DNA from: Halorientalis sp. IM1011
GTDB taxonomy: Archaea > Halobacteriota > Halobacteria > Halobacteriales > Haloarculaceae
Assembly (NCBI RefSeq): GCF_001989615.1
Contig: NZ_CP019067.1
Coordinates: 1,240,001-1,304,000, forward strand
Length of the DNA stretch: 64,000 nt
Direction of reading: 5' to 3'
Position numbers and translations under genes: made by a program. This document shows positions 8,680 through 17,218 of the stretch, in pieces (the stretch's first letter is position 1; each line of letters opens with the position of its first letter). The notes beneath the pieces are model-generated. The model was not told where the DNA came from, ran no database searches, and saw nothing but the letters and a program-made list of their open reading frames with translations.

Positions 8680-9594
8680 ATGCGCATCGTCTCCTTGCTC
8701 CCCTCGGCGACGGAGATCGTCTACGCCCTGGGACTGGAGCCCATCGGCGTCTCCCACGAGTGTGACTACCCGCCGGCGGCCACGGAGCAACCGGCCGTCA
8801 ACCGCTCGCGGGTCGATCCCGAGGCGAGCAGCCGGGAGATCAACGAACAGGTCGCCGACGCCGAGGGGAGCGGCGACGGCGTCTACGCGATCGACGACGA
8901 CACGCTGGAGCGACTGGACCCCGACCTGATCGTCTCGCAGGGCATCTGTGACGTCTGCGCCGTCGACGAGGTGCTGGTCCGGGACGCGGTCGAACGGCTC
9001 GACCTCGACGCCGCCGTCCTGACGACCGATCCCCACAGTCTCGACGACGTGTTCACAGACATCCGACGGATCGGGGACGCAACGGGGACGAGCGAGCGCG
9101 CCACGGAACTCGTCGCGGACCTCCGCGAGCGGGTCGAGGCGATCGAGCGAACGACGGCCGCCGCCGAGGAGCGTCCGCGCGTGGCGGTACTGGACTGGCT
9201 CGACCCCGTCATGGTCGCTGGCCACTGGATCCCCGAGATGGTCGAGATGGCCGGCGGGGAGTACGGCATGGCCGAGCCCGGCGCGCGGTCCGAACCCCGG
9301 GAGTTCACCGAGGTGCGGGAGTACGACCCCGAGGTGCTGGTGGCCGCCCCCTGCGGGTTCGGGCTGGACCAGACCGAGCGCAACCGTGAGGACCTGACCG
9401 ACCGCGAGGTATGGGAGGACCTGACTGCGGTCCGTGAGGGACAGGTCTTCGCGATGGACGGCCACCACTACGTGAACCGACCCGGGCCGCGGCTGGTCGA
9501 CACGCTCGAACACCTCGCGGCCTGTCTCCACCCCGATCTGTTCGACGTGCCGCCGAGTTCGGTCGTCCGGCCGTTCCCGGGCGCGCTGGCCTGA
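8680..9594 (+). CDS. Cobalamin-binding protein (BtuF-like, periplasmic-binding fold)
   Basis: A 304-residue protein of the BtuF/FhuD-like helical-backbone binding family. It starts directly with the first strand of the domain (MRIVSLLPSATEIVYALGL) and continues with HECDYPP and VSQGICDVCAVDE. It has no signal peptide or lipobox, which is common for the haloarchaeal cytoplasmic-looking members annotated as cobalamin-binding. The start at 8680 is chosen because the longer frame adds an Arg-rich out-of-character N-terminus overlapping the previous gene. No BtuCD transporter genes are in the window, so the role (cobinamide or B12 binding versus another ligand) is inferred from family only. The next gene begins one base after its stop. 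Confidence 0.8.
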   Translation: MRIVSLLPSATEIVYALGLEPIGVSHECDYPPAATEQPAVNRSRVDPEASSREINEQVADAEGSGDGVYAIDDDTLERLDPDLIVSQGICDVCAVDEVLVRDAVERLDLDAAVLTTDPHSLDDVFTDIRRIGDATGTSERATELVADLRERVEAIERTTAAAEERPRVAVLDWLDPVMVAGHWIPEMVEMAGGEYGMAEPGARSEPREFTEVREYDPEVLVAAPCGFGLDQTERNREDLTDREVWEDLTAVREGQVFAMDGHHYVNRPGPRLVDTLEHLAACLHPDLFDVPPSSVVRPFPGALA

Positions 9595-9595
9595 G

Positions 9596-10036
9596 ATGCT
9601 CGAACTGACTCGGGAAGTGTACGACGAGATGATCGCCCACGCTCGCGAGAGCGCGCCCGAGGAGTGCTGTGGTGTTCTGGGGGGCGAAAAGGGTGGCAAC
9701 GGGGAGAGTGAGACCAGCAACGCCGACCGCTACCGCCGGGCGGAAAACGTCGCGAGCGATCCCAGACGGGCCTACGAAATCGACCCGGAGGAGCAACTCG
9801 CGCACATGCAGGCCATCGAAGATTCGGGGCGGGAGGTCGTCGGGTTCGTCCACTCACACCCGGCGGGGCCGCCGGCACCGAGTCGGACGGACGAGCGGCA
9901 GGCGACGTGGACGGACTACCCCTACGTGATCGTCACGCTCGGTGGGGCAGAACCGTTCGTGGGGTCCTGGCGCTGGACGAGTGTGGGATTCCAGCAGGAA
10001 GCGGTCGCGATTCAGAGCGCGGCGAGTCCGACGTAG
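9596..10036 (+). CDS. JAMM/MPN+ metalloprotease, desampylase-like
   Basis: A 146-residue JAMM isopeptidase. The zinc signature is complete: Glu in PEECCG (about 22-23), HSHP (H86, H88), then seven residues to S96 and D99 in PAPSRTD. This matches the archaeal HvJAMM1 type, which removes the ubiquitin-like SAMP proteins from lysines and processes SAMP precursors. Its length is close to that enzyme. It starts one base after the stop of the cobalamin-binding protein gene and overlaps the convergent DUF5658-like gene by 25 bp. The SAMP-activating enzyme UbaA is encoded less than 500 bp downstream on the other strand, which supports the assignment. Confidence 0.87.
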   Translation: MLELTREVYDEMIAHARESAPEECCGVLGGEKGGNGESETSNADRYRRAENVASDPRRAYEIDPEEQLAHMQAIEDSGREVVGFVHSHPAGPPAPSRTDERQATWTDYPYVIVTLGGAEPFVGSWRWTSVGFQQEAVAIQSAASPT

Positions 10037-10380
10037 ACGTTGGTAACGACGATCAACGTCCCGAGCCCCGTAACGGAGAGGATCCAGGAGCGCCACAGCG
10101 GCACCTGCTCGATGGTGTCGCGGTAGGTCAGCAGCGTGACGCCGACGATCACGGCCACGGCGGCTTTCATCGCGAGCATGAACAGCGGGTGGGCGACGAG
10201 CAACTGCCGGACGAAGGGGTTGGCCTCCATCCCCACGTCGCCGGTGAAGGCGAGCGCGATCAGCGTCGACACGGCGTCGCCGAAACCCCAGACGAACACC
10301 AGCGCGAACACCGACTCGACGTAGCCGGGCTTTGCGAGTCCGAACGCCGGCAGTCCAGTTTCGGGTGATGAGATCGACAT
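10012..10380 (-). CDS. DUF5658-like small membrane protein
   Basis: A 122-residue integral membrane protein with about four hydrophobic helices: ALVFVWGFGDAVSTLIAL, then the loop GDVGMEANPFVRQLL, MLAMKAAVAVIVGVTLL, a helix near SWILSVTGLGTLIVV, and a short final segment. The loop E-A-N-P-F is the conserved mark of this family (DUF5658), whose function is unknown. The start at 10380 (MSISSPETG) is preferred to the longer frame because the upstream bases hold the AT-rich promoter (CATAAATATACG at about 10424-10435). Its 3' end overlaps the JAMM gene by 25 bp, tail to tail. Confidence 0.75.
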   Translation of the reverse strand: MSISSPETGLPAFGLAKPGYVESVFALVFVWGFGDAVSTLIALAFTGDVGMEANPFVRQLLVAHPLFMLAMKAAVAVIVGVTLLTYRDTIEQVPLWRSWILSVTGLGTLIVVTNVYVGLAAL

Positions 10381-10466
10381 CGAAGGGAGGCCACCTGACT
10401 GGCTACAGGTTGTCGAAAATACACCATAAATATACGCGCCCAATTATAGAAGATGAAATCTGGAGG

Positions 10467-11303
10467 TCAGTCCGCGCCGATCGCGCAGGTCTCGACGTAC
10501 TCCACGTCGGCGACCGAGGAGATGGCCGGATCGTCGCCACAGACCGGGCAGTCCGGGTCGGGCTGGACGGGGATCTCCTCGAAGGTCATGTCCATCGCGT
10601 CGTAGAACACCATCCGGCCGTCCAGCGTGTCGGCTTCGGGGACGAGGCCGGCGTCCTGCAATATCCACTTCACGGTCTCGGTGGCCTGGATGCAGCCGAC
10701 GGTGCCGGGGAGCACGCCGAGGACGCCGGCCTCCGAGCAGTCCGGGATCTCGCCGGCCGGCGGCGCTTCGGGGAACAGACACCGGTAGCAGGGCCGACCC
10801 TCGGTGAAGGAGGTGATCTGGCCCTCGAAGCGGTAGATCGCGCCGTGGGAGAAGGGGACGCCGGCGAGCGTGCAGGCGTCGTTGACCAGGAAGCGCGTCT
10901 CGAAGTTGTCGCTGCCGTCGACGACGAAGTCGTAGTCGGCGATCAACTCGTCGACGTTTTCGGCGCTGACTCGGAGCTCGTGGGTGTCGACGGTCACGTC
11001 CGGGTTGAGGTCGGCGACGAACTCGGCGGCGCTCTCGGCCTTGGACCGTCCCACGTCGGCGTCGGCGTGGACGATCTGGCGCTGGAGATTGGAACGCTCG
11101 ACCACGTCGTCGTCGGCGATGCCGAGGCGGCCGACGCCCGCGGCCGCGAGGTACTGGATGATCGGCGAGCCCAGCCCGCCGGCCCCGAGCACCAGCACGT
11201 CGGCGTCGAGCAGGGCCTTCTGTCCGGCCGGCCCGATGTCGTCCATGATGATGTGCCGGGAGTACCGGTCCAGTTGCGTGGGGTCGAGATTGAGGTCGCT
11301 CAT
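10467..11303 (-). CDS. ubaA: SAMP-activating enzyme E1, UbaA (MoeB/ThiF family)
   Basis: A 278-residue adenylyltransferase of the E1/MoeB/ThiF family. It shows the ATP-binding GAGGLGSP at 40-47, the conserved R-Q of SNLQRQ near 71-76, the catalytic DGSDN near 129-133 and two zinc Cys pairs (CYRC at 172/175, CPVC at 252/255). The Cys in IPDCSEAG (189) corresponds to the active-site Cys of Haloferax UbaA. In that organism UbaA adenylates SAMPs for protein conjugation and also serves tRNA thiolation and molybdopterin synthesis. The length is typical. There is no rhodanese extension. It lies next to a JAMM desampylase. Confidence 0.92.
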   Translation of the reverse strand: MSDLNLDPTQLDRYSRHIIMDDIGPAGQKALLDADVLVLGAGGLGSPIIQYLAAAGVGRLGIADDDVVERSNLQRQIVHADADVGRSKAESAAEFVADLNPDVTVDTHELRVSAENVDELIADYDFVVDGSDNFETRFLVNDACTLAGVPFSHGAIYRFEGQITSFTEGRPCYRCLFPEAPPAGEIPDCSEAGVLGVLPGTVGCIQATETVKWILQDAGLVPEADTLDGRMVFYDAMDMTFEEIPVQPDPDCPVCGDDPAISSVADVEYVETCAIGAD

Positions 11304-11360
11304 ATCCGGGTTTGGCGGGCGGGGCGGTTAAGCGTGCGGTCGAACCGACGTTGCGGCGAA

Positions 11361-12863
11361 CTACAGATCGTAGAGATCGCCGAACTTCCCGCGGGCGTAG
11401 TCGACGAAGTAGTCCGCGGTGAAGGCCTGGCCGGTGGCCTCCTCGATCAGGTCGTCGGTCGTGTACCGACAGCCGTGCCGGTGGACGTTCTCGGTGAGCC
11501 AGTCGTGGAGCCGGTCGAACTCGCCGGCGCGGATGTCCTCGTCGAGGGTTCCGAGGTCGTCCTCGGCTGCGGCGAAGAGCTGGGCGGCCAGCACGCTCCC
11601 CAGCGAGTAGGTCGGGAAGTAGCCGAAGTTGCCGTGGGTCCAGTGGATGTCCTGCAGACAGCCCTCGGCGTCGGTGTCGGGTCGGATCCCGAGATACTCC
11701 TCCATCTTGTCGTTCCAGACCTGCGGGATCTCGTCGACCTCCAGATCCCCGCGCACGAGGTCGCGCTCGATCTCGAACCGGAGGATGATGTGGAGGTGGT
11801 AGGTGAGTTCGTCCGCCTCGACTCGAATGAGGTTGTCCGGGTAGATCCGATTCGCGGCCTCGTACAGTTCGCTGGGACGCACGTCCGTCCCGAGGTGGTC
11901 GTTCACCGGTTCCCCGAACAGGTCCCAGAACGGCCGGGAACGCCCGACGTGGTTCTCCCAGAGCCGGGACTGGGACTCGTGGACCGAGAGGTCGCGGGAC
12001 TGACCCAGCGGCGTCCCGTACTCGTCCTGCGGGAGTCCGAGCGTGTAGGTGGCGTGGCCGAACTCGTGGATGGTCGAACCGAGTGCATCGAGCGGATCGT
12101 CGGGCTTGAACCGCGTCGTCACGCGCGCGTCGAACTGCGTCCCCATCGAGAACGGGTGGGCAGCTGTGTCCAGTCGGCCCCGATCCCAGTCGTAGCCGAG
12201 CGTGTCCAGCGCGTCCCGGACGAGTTCCTCCTGGGTCTCGTCGTCGAAGGTGCCTTCGAAGGGATCGGCGAGATCGGCGTCGCTCGCTTCGATATCCTCG
12301 ATCAGGGGCACCAGTTCCTCACGGAGGCGTTCGAGGATGCGCTCGGCGGTGTCGATCCCGAGATAGGGTTCGTACTCCTCGAAGAGGACCTCGTAGGGGT
12401 CCCGGTCGGGGTCGATCTGGGCGGCGTGTTCGCGTTTCAACTCGACGATTCGTTCGAGGGTCGGAGCGAACTCGCTCCAGTCGTCCTCTGCCTTGGCCTG
12501 TTCCCAGACCGGGAGAGCGTTCGAGGTGGTTTCGGAGATCTCCTCGATCAGATCGCCGTCGACGCGGGTCGCGCGCTCGTGTTCCCGGCGGACCTCGCGG
12601 ACGACGGCGGCCTGCTCGCCGTCCAGTTCCTGGTCGTCCAGCGCGTCCAGATAGGCGGCGAGGTCGTCGTCGGTGAGCAGTTCGTGGTGCAACGCCGACA
12701 GCGCGGCGGTCTGCTGGGAGCGGGCGGGCGTGCCGCCCTCGGGCATCGTCACCTGCTGGTCCCAGTTGAGGATCCCGGCGGCGTTGCCGACGTTGGTCAT
12801 CCGGCGGACGTGCTCTGTGAGAGACTCGTACGCGTCCGGATGCTCGGCCTGATCCGTTGCCAT
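11361..12863 (-). CDS. M32 family metallocarboxypeptidase (Taq-type)
   Basis: A 500-residue thermostable carboxypeptidase 1 / Taq family enzyme. It has the zinc motif HEFGH (STIHEFGHATYTLGLP, near residue 270) with the downstream Glu in the NLIRVEADELTYHLH region, and the C-terminal IHWTHGNFGYFPTYSLG block typical of M32. The N-terminus contains the family NAAGILNWDQQVTMPEGG. It removes C-terminal amino acids from peptides in the cytoplasm using zinc or cobalt. The start at 12863 (MATDQAEHPD) is favoured over a 22-residue extension that is Cys-rich and lacks family similarity. About 170 bp separate it from the divergent CheC gene. Confidence 0.93.
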   Translation of the reverse strand: MATDQAEHPDAYESLTEHVRRMTNVGNAAGILNWDQQVTMPEGGTPARSQQTAALSALHHELLTDDDLAAYLDALDDQELDGEQAAVVREVRREHERATRVDGDLIEEISETTSNALPVWEQAKAEDDWSEFAPTLERIVELKREHAAQIDPDRDPYEVLFEEYEPYLGIDTAERILERLREELVPLIEDIEASDADLADPFEGTFDDETQEELVRDALDTLGYDWDRGRLDTAAHPFSMGTQFDARVTTRFKPDDPLDALGSTIHEFGHATYTLGLPQDEYGTPLGQSRDLSVHESQSRLWENHVGRSRPFWDLFGEPVNDHLGTDVRPSELYEAANRIYPDNLIRVEADELTYHLHIILRFEIERDLVRGDLEVDEIPQVWNDKMEEYLGIRPDTDAEGCLQDIHWTHGNFGYFPTYSLGSVLAAQLFAAAEDDLGTLDEDIRAGEFDRLHDWLTENVHRHGCRYTTDDLIEEATGQAFTADYFVDYARGKFGDLYDL

Positions 12864-13036
12864 GCGCGGACCTTCGGCCGACGCGGCAAAAGGGTTGGTT
12901 CCCCGGCAGACACCCCCACACCAGTTCAAGCATTGATAATCGCGGCGTAACAGCTATTCGGGGTGGTTCGCGAGATACACTGACAGACCCGGTCGATGGC
13001 AGTGTCGGCGGGACTCACGCGGACGGGGACTGAACG

Positions 13037-14551
13037 ATGAAAATCGACATCGACGCCTTGGAGGAACTGAATCTGCTCACCCGCGACGGGACGGAGCGAG
13101 CCAACGGCGCACTCACGGAGATGACCGCCGCCAGCACCGCCATCGGGACGACCAAGATTCTGCTGGTGAACCACGAGGACGTCATCGAACGCATCGACAG
13201 CGGCGGCTACGAGGTCGTGCGGTTCGACATCGAGGGGAAGCTCTCCGGGACCGCCCTCCTCCTGTTCGACCGGCCGGCGACCGAAGCCGTCGTCGACGCG
13301 CTGGTCCCCGGCGAGGCCGACGACGCGATGGCCTCGGCGGGACTGCAGGAGATGGCCAACATCATGATGGGCGCGTTCACCACCGACTGGGGCGACCACC
13401 TGCGTACCGGGCTCTCGATGACCGCGCCGACGTACCTCGACGACCCGGACGCGGACACCCTCCAGCTCGATCCCACGGGCCCCGAGACCGACAGCACGCT
13501 CGTCTTCCAGAGTTCGATCACCTGGCGGTCGGGCGAGGGCCGCATCGACATCTACCTCGCGCCCGACCGTGCGGCGCTCGACCCCGTCTTCGCCGAGACC
13601 GAGCGCGAGGGAGCCGAAGGGACCGACGAAGCCGAACTCGACGGACTGGTCGAACCCGGCGACGAATCGACCGAAGCGGACGCGACCGCAGAGCGGATCG
13701 CGGAACCGGCGACCGCGGACCCGGCGGCCGACGATGGGAGCGAAGACGCCGACGCGACGGCGGACGATCCCTTCGGCGGTGACGCCGAGGGTGCGTTCGG
13801 TGCGAGCGGCGACGCCGGCGGCTTCGGAGCCGACGACTCGACGGGTGACGACACCGGATCGTTCGATCCCGCCGCCGACGACGACCTCTTCGGCTTCGAC
13901 GACGGTGCCGAGGGAGCCGAGTCGATCCCGCTGGAGAAGCTGTCGGTGTTCAGCGACCTGACGAAGGAGGGCACCGAGGCGGCGGCCCAGCGCGTGACCC
14001 GGATGACCGGCATCCAGACCAGCACGGAGACCGCCGGGATCACCTTCACGCCCATCGACGACATCGCCGCGCAACTGGAAGACGGCGACTACGTCGGGAC
14101 GACCGTCGAGTTCGAGGGGACGCCCAGCGGCTCGCTGGTCATCCTCTTCGACGAGGACTCCGCCGAGAACATCGCCGAGGAGATGCTGCCCGTCGATCCC
14201 GACGAGGACGGGCTCACCGGCATGCACGAGAGCGCCATCGAGGAACTGGGCAACGTCATGACAAGCGGGTTCATCGACGGCTGGGCGAACGTCCTCGAGA
14301 CCGGCGTCGAACACAGCCCGCCCGAGTACGTCGGCGACATGAACATGGCCTTCGTCGAGATCATCACGGAGCAACTCGGGCCGTTCCAGACCCACGCGTT
14401 CACCATCGAGTCGACGCTCCAGACCGAGGACGTCGCGTTCACCTGCGAGATCCACGCCCTCCCCGACGAGGCCGACCTCGGCGCGGCCCTGGAGGCGCTC
14501 GCGGTCGAACGAAAGGACCAGACCGACGCAGACCCGAGCGACCTGTTCTAG
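13037..14551 (+). CDS. Tandem CheC-domain chemotaxis protein
   Basis: A 504-residue protein with two CheC-like domains joined by a very acidic, Gly/Ala/Asp-rich linker. The first (about 1-185) has GLQEMANIMMGAFTTDWGD; the second (about 300-490) has AIEELGNVMTSGFIDGWAN. Both retain the E-x-x-N helix that in CheC/CheX phosphatases inserts into phosphorylated CheY. The family dephosphorylates CheY-P and, in the archaeal/Bacillus system, interacts with the receptor deamidase CheD. No other chemotaxis or archaellum gene lies in the window, so it is an orphan here. Its stop shares CTAG with the convergent M20 peptidase gene. One or both domains could be purely regulatory. Confidence 0.88.
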   Translation: MKIDIDALEELNLLTRDGTERANGALTEMTAASTAIGTTKILLVNHEDVIERIDSGGYEVVRFDIEGKLSGTALLLFDRPATEAVVDALVPGEADDAMASAGLQEMANIMMGAFTTDWGDHLRTGLSMTAPTYLDDPDADTLQLDPTGPETDSTLVFQSSITWRSGEGRIDIYLAPDRAALDPVFAETEREGAEGTDEAELDGLVEPGDESTEADATAERIAEPATADPAADDGSEDADATADDPFGGDAEGAFGASGDAGGFGADDSTGDDTGSFDPAADDDLFGFDDGAEGAESIPLEKLSVFSDLTKEGTEAAAQRVTRMTGIQTSTETAGITFTPIDDIAAQLEDGDYVGTTVEFEGTPSGSLVILFDEDSAENIAEEMLPVDPDEDGLTGMHESAIEELGNVMTSGFIDGWANVLETGVEHSPPEYVGDMNMAFVEIITEQLGPFQTHAFTIESTLQTEDVAFTCEIHALPDEADLGAALEALAVERKDQTDADPSDLF

Positions 14552-15687
14552 AGCGATTCGGCCAGCCCCCGATAGATCCGTTCACAGCGCTCGATCACCG
14601 CGAGCGACGCGCTCTCGTCGGCGGTATGGGCCTCCCCTGGTTCGGCGATGCCACAGATCACGCAGTCGGTCCCCGCCTCGGACAGCCACCCGGCGTCGGT
14701 CGCGTGGGGCTTGACGACGTGTGCTGGCGTGCTCTCCTGTGCGCTGTCGGCCGCCTCGAGGACGGCGTCGGCGAAGTCCGGATCGCCGCAGGCCATCGGT
14801 GGGAGGTCCTGATCGACGGTCCACTCGACGCCCGTGACCTCCTCGACACGCGAAAGCGGCGCGCGCTCGCCGGGGACCGTGCGCTCGTCCACGGTGAGCT
14901 CACAGCGCTCGGGGAGTACGTTCATCGCCGACCCACCTTCGATCTCGGTGACGGCGACCGATCCACGCATGTCGTGACCCAGTACCTCGGTCGACGGGAA
15001 ATCGAGGTTCCTGACGATCCCGACGGCGTCGGTCGCGCGGTAGATGGCGTTCTCGCCCTCCTCGGTCTCGCTGGCGTGAGCGGCCTCGCCGCTGGCGGTG
15101 ATCGTACTCCCACGGCGGCCCTTGTGGGCGACGGCCACGTCGGTGGTCTGGGGGCCCGAATACCCGGTCGAGCCCTCCGTGACGACGGCGTAGTCCGGCG
15201 CGAAGCCGTCGTCGATGGCGTGGCGTGCCCCGACGCCGCCGACCTCCTCGCCGACGAAGGAGGCGAAGACGAGTTCGCAAGCTGGATCAGCATCACGGAA
15301 GGCCACCATCGCCGCGGCCAGCGCGCCCTTCATGTCGGCGGTACCGCGGCCGTAGATGCGGCCCTCCCGTTCTTCGATCACGTACGCTCCGGCGGTTGCA
15401 CCGCCTCCGTCTCGGTGGGACTCCGTCCCACCGCTCTCCCCGCCCTCGACCTGCGACTCGTCCGGCGGCACCACGTCGTGGTGGCCGACCAGCGCGAGCG
15501 TCGTCTCGCCGGATCCCTTGCGGGCGAACACGTTCCCCCCTCGGCCCTCGTCGGTTCCGGCCTCGTCCCGGCGCACGTCGGCGTCGGTGTGCTCGCGGAG
15601 CCAGTCCTCGACGTAGTCGCCGGCGGCGGCTTCCGAGTCGTGGCTCGGGATGGCGACCAGATCCCGGGTCAACGCGATGGCGTCCAT
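14548..15687 (-). CDS. M20 family metallopeptidase (ArgE/DapE-like)
   Basis: A 379-residue zinc amidohydrolase. Visible metal-site blocks are LVGHHDVVPPDE (first His/Asp), GRGTADMKG (bridging Asp), SFVGEEVGG (catalytic Glu and ligand) and the C-terminal PHATDAGWLSEAG. The dimerisation (lid) domain lies in the middle. The family hydrolyses N-acyl amino acids or peptides; possible substrates include N-succinyl-diaminopimelate and acetylornithine-like compounds. The start at 15687 (MDAIALTRDLV) begins the fold. About 23 residues after the first metal loop form a Gly/Ser/His/Asp-rich insertion encoded by two short palindromes (15391-15432). The 3' end shares CTAG with the CheC gene. Confidence 0.85.
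   Translation of the reverse strand: MDAIALTRDLVAIPSHDSEAAAGDYVEDWLREHTDADVRRDEAGTDEGRGGNVFARKGSGETTLALVGHHDVVPPDESQVEGGESGGTESHRDGGGATAGAYVIEEREGRIYGRGTADMKGALAAAMVAFRDADPACELVFASFVGEEVGGVGARHAIDDGFAPDYAVVTEGSTGYSGPQTTDVAVAHKGRRGSTITASGEAAHASETEEGENAIYRATDAVGIVRNLDFPSTEVLGHDMRGSVAVTEIEGGSAMNVLPERCELTVDERTVPGERAPLSRVEEVTGVEWTVDQDLPPMACGDPDFADAVLEAADSAQESTPAHVVKPHATDAGWLSEAGTDCVICGIAEPGEAHTADESASLAVIERCERIYRGLAESL
15391..15432. repeat. Two adjacent palindromes inside the M20 gene
   Basis: Two perfect inverted repeats with 3-nt loops sit side by side: GGCGGT-TGC-ACCGCC (15391-15405) and GGTGGGAC-TCC-GTCCCACC (15414-15432). They encode most of a low-complexity insertion in the M20 peptidase. 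The same architecture (6-9 bp arms, 3-nt loop) occurs in the intergenic array at 19204-19315, which suggests an inserted palindromic unit, not ordinary coding sequence. Confidence 0.65.
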
Positions 15688-15773
15688 GCCCGGGGACAGG
15701 AGGAGCGGGCGCTTGAAACCCCCGCCGCTCGGTTTCCCAAGAGACTTGACGCTGTTCGTGAAACTGCGAGTGA

Positions 15774-16781
15774 ATGCCCTCATCGCCGGACCACGCGACC
15801 GACGAGACGCCGACACTCGGGGCGTCGGTGCCACCGCTCAGGGAGTGGGCGTCGACGTACCTGATCGGGATGTTCATGGGGAGCGCCGACGCCGTCCCGG
15901 GAGTCTCGGGCGGAACCATCGCACTGATCGTCGGGATCTACGAGCGACTCATCACCGCAATCACCGCCGTCACGCCGCAGGCAGTGCTCGGCTTCCTGAA
16001 GGCGCTCACCCCTCTCGATGGTGGGGTTTCGGTCCGCCGGGCCGAGGCCATCTTCGACGACGTGGACGGCTGGTTCCTGCTCACGCTGTTGCTGGGGATC
16101 CTCACGGCCGTGATCGTCGTGACCCGGATCATCACGGTCCTGAACGAGAGCGCGCCGGTCGTCCTCTATGGCTTCTTCTTCGGGCTGATCGCAGCCTCGG
16201 CGGTCGTGCTCCTCAGGGCGATCTCGATTCGAACGGTGAGTGCCGGCGTCGCCGCCGTCGCGGGCTTCCTGCTGGCCTTCGTGATGTCCGGGCAGGCCGA
16301 GGAACTGTTCGGGGGTGGACTCGGGCTGGTCTTCGTCGCCGGGACGCTCGCCGTGAGCGCGATGATCCTCCCCGGGCTCTCCGGGTCGCTGATCCTCGTG
16401 ATCCTCGGTCAGCACGCACGGCTGTCCGAGACGCTCTCGGACTTCGTCAACGGGCTCGCCGGGCTGGTCACGGGCGGCTCGGTGGACACGCTCGTCGAGC
16501 CCGGAACGATCGTCGTGACCTTCATCGGCGGCGGACTGATCGGCCTGTTCACGATCTCACGGGCGGTCCGGTACGCCCTGAACCGCAACCGCGAGGTGAC
16601 GCTCGCCTTCCTCGTCGCGCTGGTCGTCGGGGCACTCCGGGCTCCCGTCGCGACGGTCCGGGCGGAGGTGGGGTTCTCGCCGGACGTGCTGATCACCTTC
16701 CTCGGCGTCTCGATCGTCGGCGCGGTCGTCGTCCTCGCGCTGGACTACTACGCCGCCGACTTCGAGATCGAGGAGATCTAG
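15774..16781 (+). CDS. DUF368 family polyprenyl-phosphate transporter (PopT-like)
   Basis: A 335-residue polytopic membrane protein with roughly eight to ten helices. It begins with a soluble N-terminus and the diagnostic DUF368 motif GMFMGSADAVPGVSGGTIAL (about 32-51); a second related stretch, AMILPGLSGSLILVILG, lies near residue 200. Members of DUF368 (PopT) recycle undecaprenyl-phosphate across the bacterial membrane. In archaea the likely cargo is the dolichyl-phosphate type carrier for N-glycosylation or another polyprenyl phosphate; that is inference. It is divergent from the M20 gene (86 bp apart) and ends in a shared CTAG with the downstream small gene on the opposite strand. Confidence 0.88.
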   Translation: MPSSPDHATDETPTLGASVPPLREWASTYLIGMFMGSADAVPGVSGGTIALIVGIYERLITAITAVTPQAVLGFLKALTPLDGGVSVRRAEAIFDDVDGWFLLTLLLGILTAVIVVTRIITVLNESAPVVLYGFFFGLIAASAVVLLRAISIRTVSAGVAAVAGFLLAFVMSGQAEELFGGGLGLVFVAGTLAVSAMILPGLSGSLILVILGQHARLSETLSDFVNGLAGLVTGGSVDTLVEPGTIVVTFIGGGLIGLFTISRAVRYALNRNREVTLAFLVALVVGALRAPVATVRAEVGFSPDVLITFLGVSIVGAVVVLALDYYAADFEIEEI

Positions 16782-17086
16782 CGGGACTCGCCGGACCCCT
16801 CGCCCGCCAGCCGTTCTTTCAGGACCGTTCGGAGTTCGTCCCTCGCCCGTTCGAGTTGTTTTCGCGTGTCGCCCTCGGTCGACTCTTCGAGGCGGGCGAG
16901 TTCCCCGCGCACGGATTCGAGGTCGTCCTGTGTGGGCGCGTCCCCGTCGGCGTCGAGCCGCCCGAGGGCGTCGGTGAGGTCGTCGAGTGTCGTCGCGATA
17001 TCCCGCGGTGCGTCGTCGCGGGCGTGCTGGAGGGTCGTCCGGAGGCTTTCGAGGTCGGCGTCGGGGTCGGGACCGGGATCTGACAC
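16778..17086 (-). CDS. Small acidic helical protein
   Basis: 102 residues, predicted as a long helical/coiled-coil protein (ESLRTTLQHARDDAPRD, TTLDDLTDALGRL, RKQLERARDELRTVLKERL). It has no membrane segment or catalytic motif. The start at 17086 is a GTG (VSDPGPDPDAD); the longer frame upstream has a basic, ordinary-shadow composition and overlaps the promoter of the opposite gene, so it is rejected. It resembles small haloarchaeal regulators of unknown function. It converges on the DUF368 gene with a 4-nt overlap. Confidence 0.65.
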   Translation of the reverse strand: MSDPGPDPDADLESLRTTLQHARDDAPRDIATTLDDLTDALGRLDADGDAPTQDDLESVRGELARLEESTEGDTRKQLERARDELRTVLKERLAGEGSGESR

Positions 17087-17187
17087 AGTGACGGTTCGGT
17101 CCGCGCGGGAGTGAGTGTATCTGCGAGATGGTGTCCGGTCGGTTGGGTCGGGCGACCTGCCGTCCAGACCGCCGACAGCATCACGAC

Positions 17188-17194
17188 CCTTATC
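17188..17194 (+). promoter_or_regulatory. TATA-like element of the PIN-ATPase gene
   Basis: The CCTTATC stretch is centred about 28 bp before the ATG at 17219, fitting a leaderless transcript. It supports starting the protein at MNVVPDTS and not at an upstream in-frame Met. Confidence 0.45.
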
Positions 17195-17218
17195 AGGCAA
17201 CCGGTTCCTATTGCAGGT

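Noticed and set aside
10332-12950. Long plus-strand open frame opposite ubaA and the M32 gene
   Set aside because: It covers two well-supported minus-strand enzymes and has shadow composition (Val/Gly/Arg/Asp runs) with no recognisable domain.
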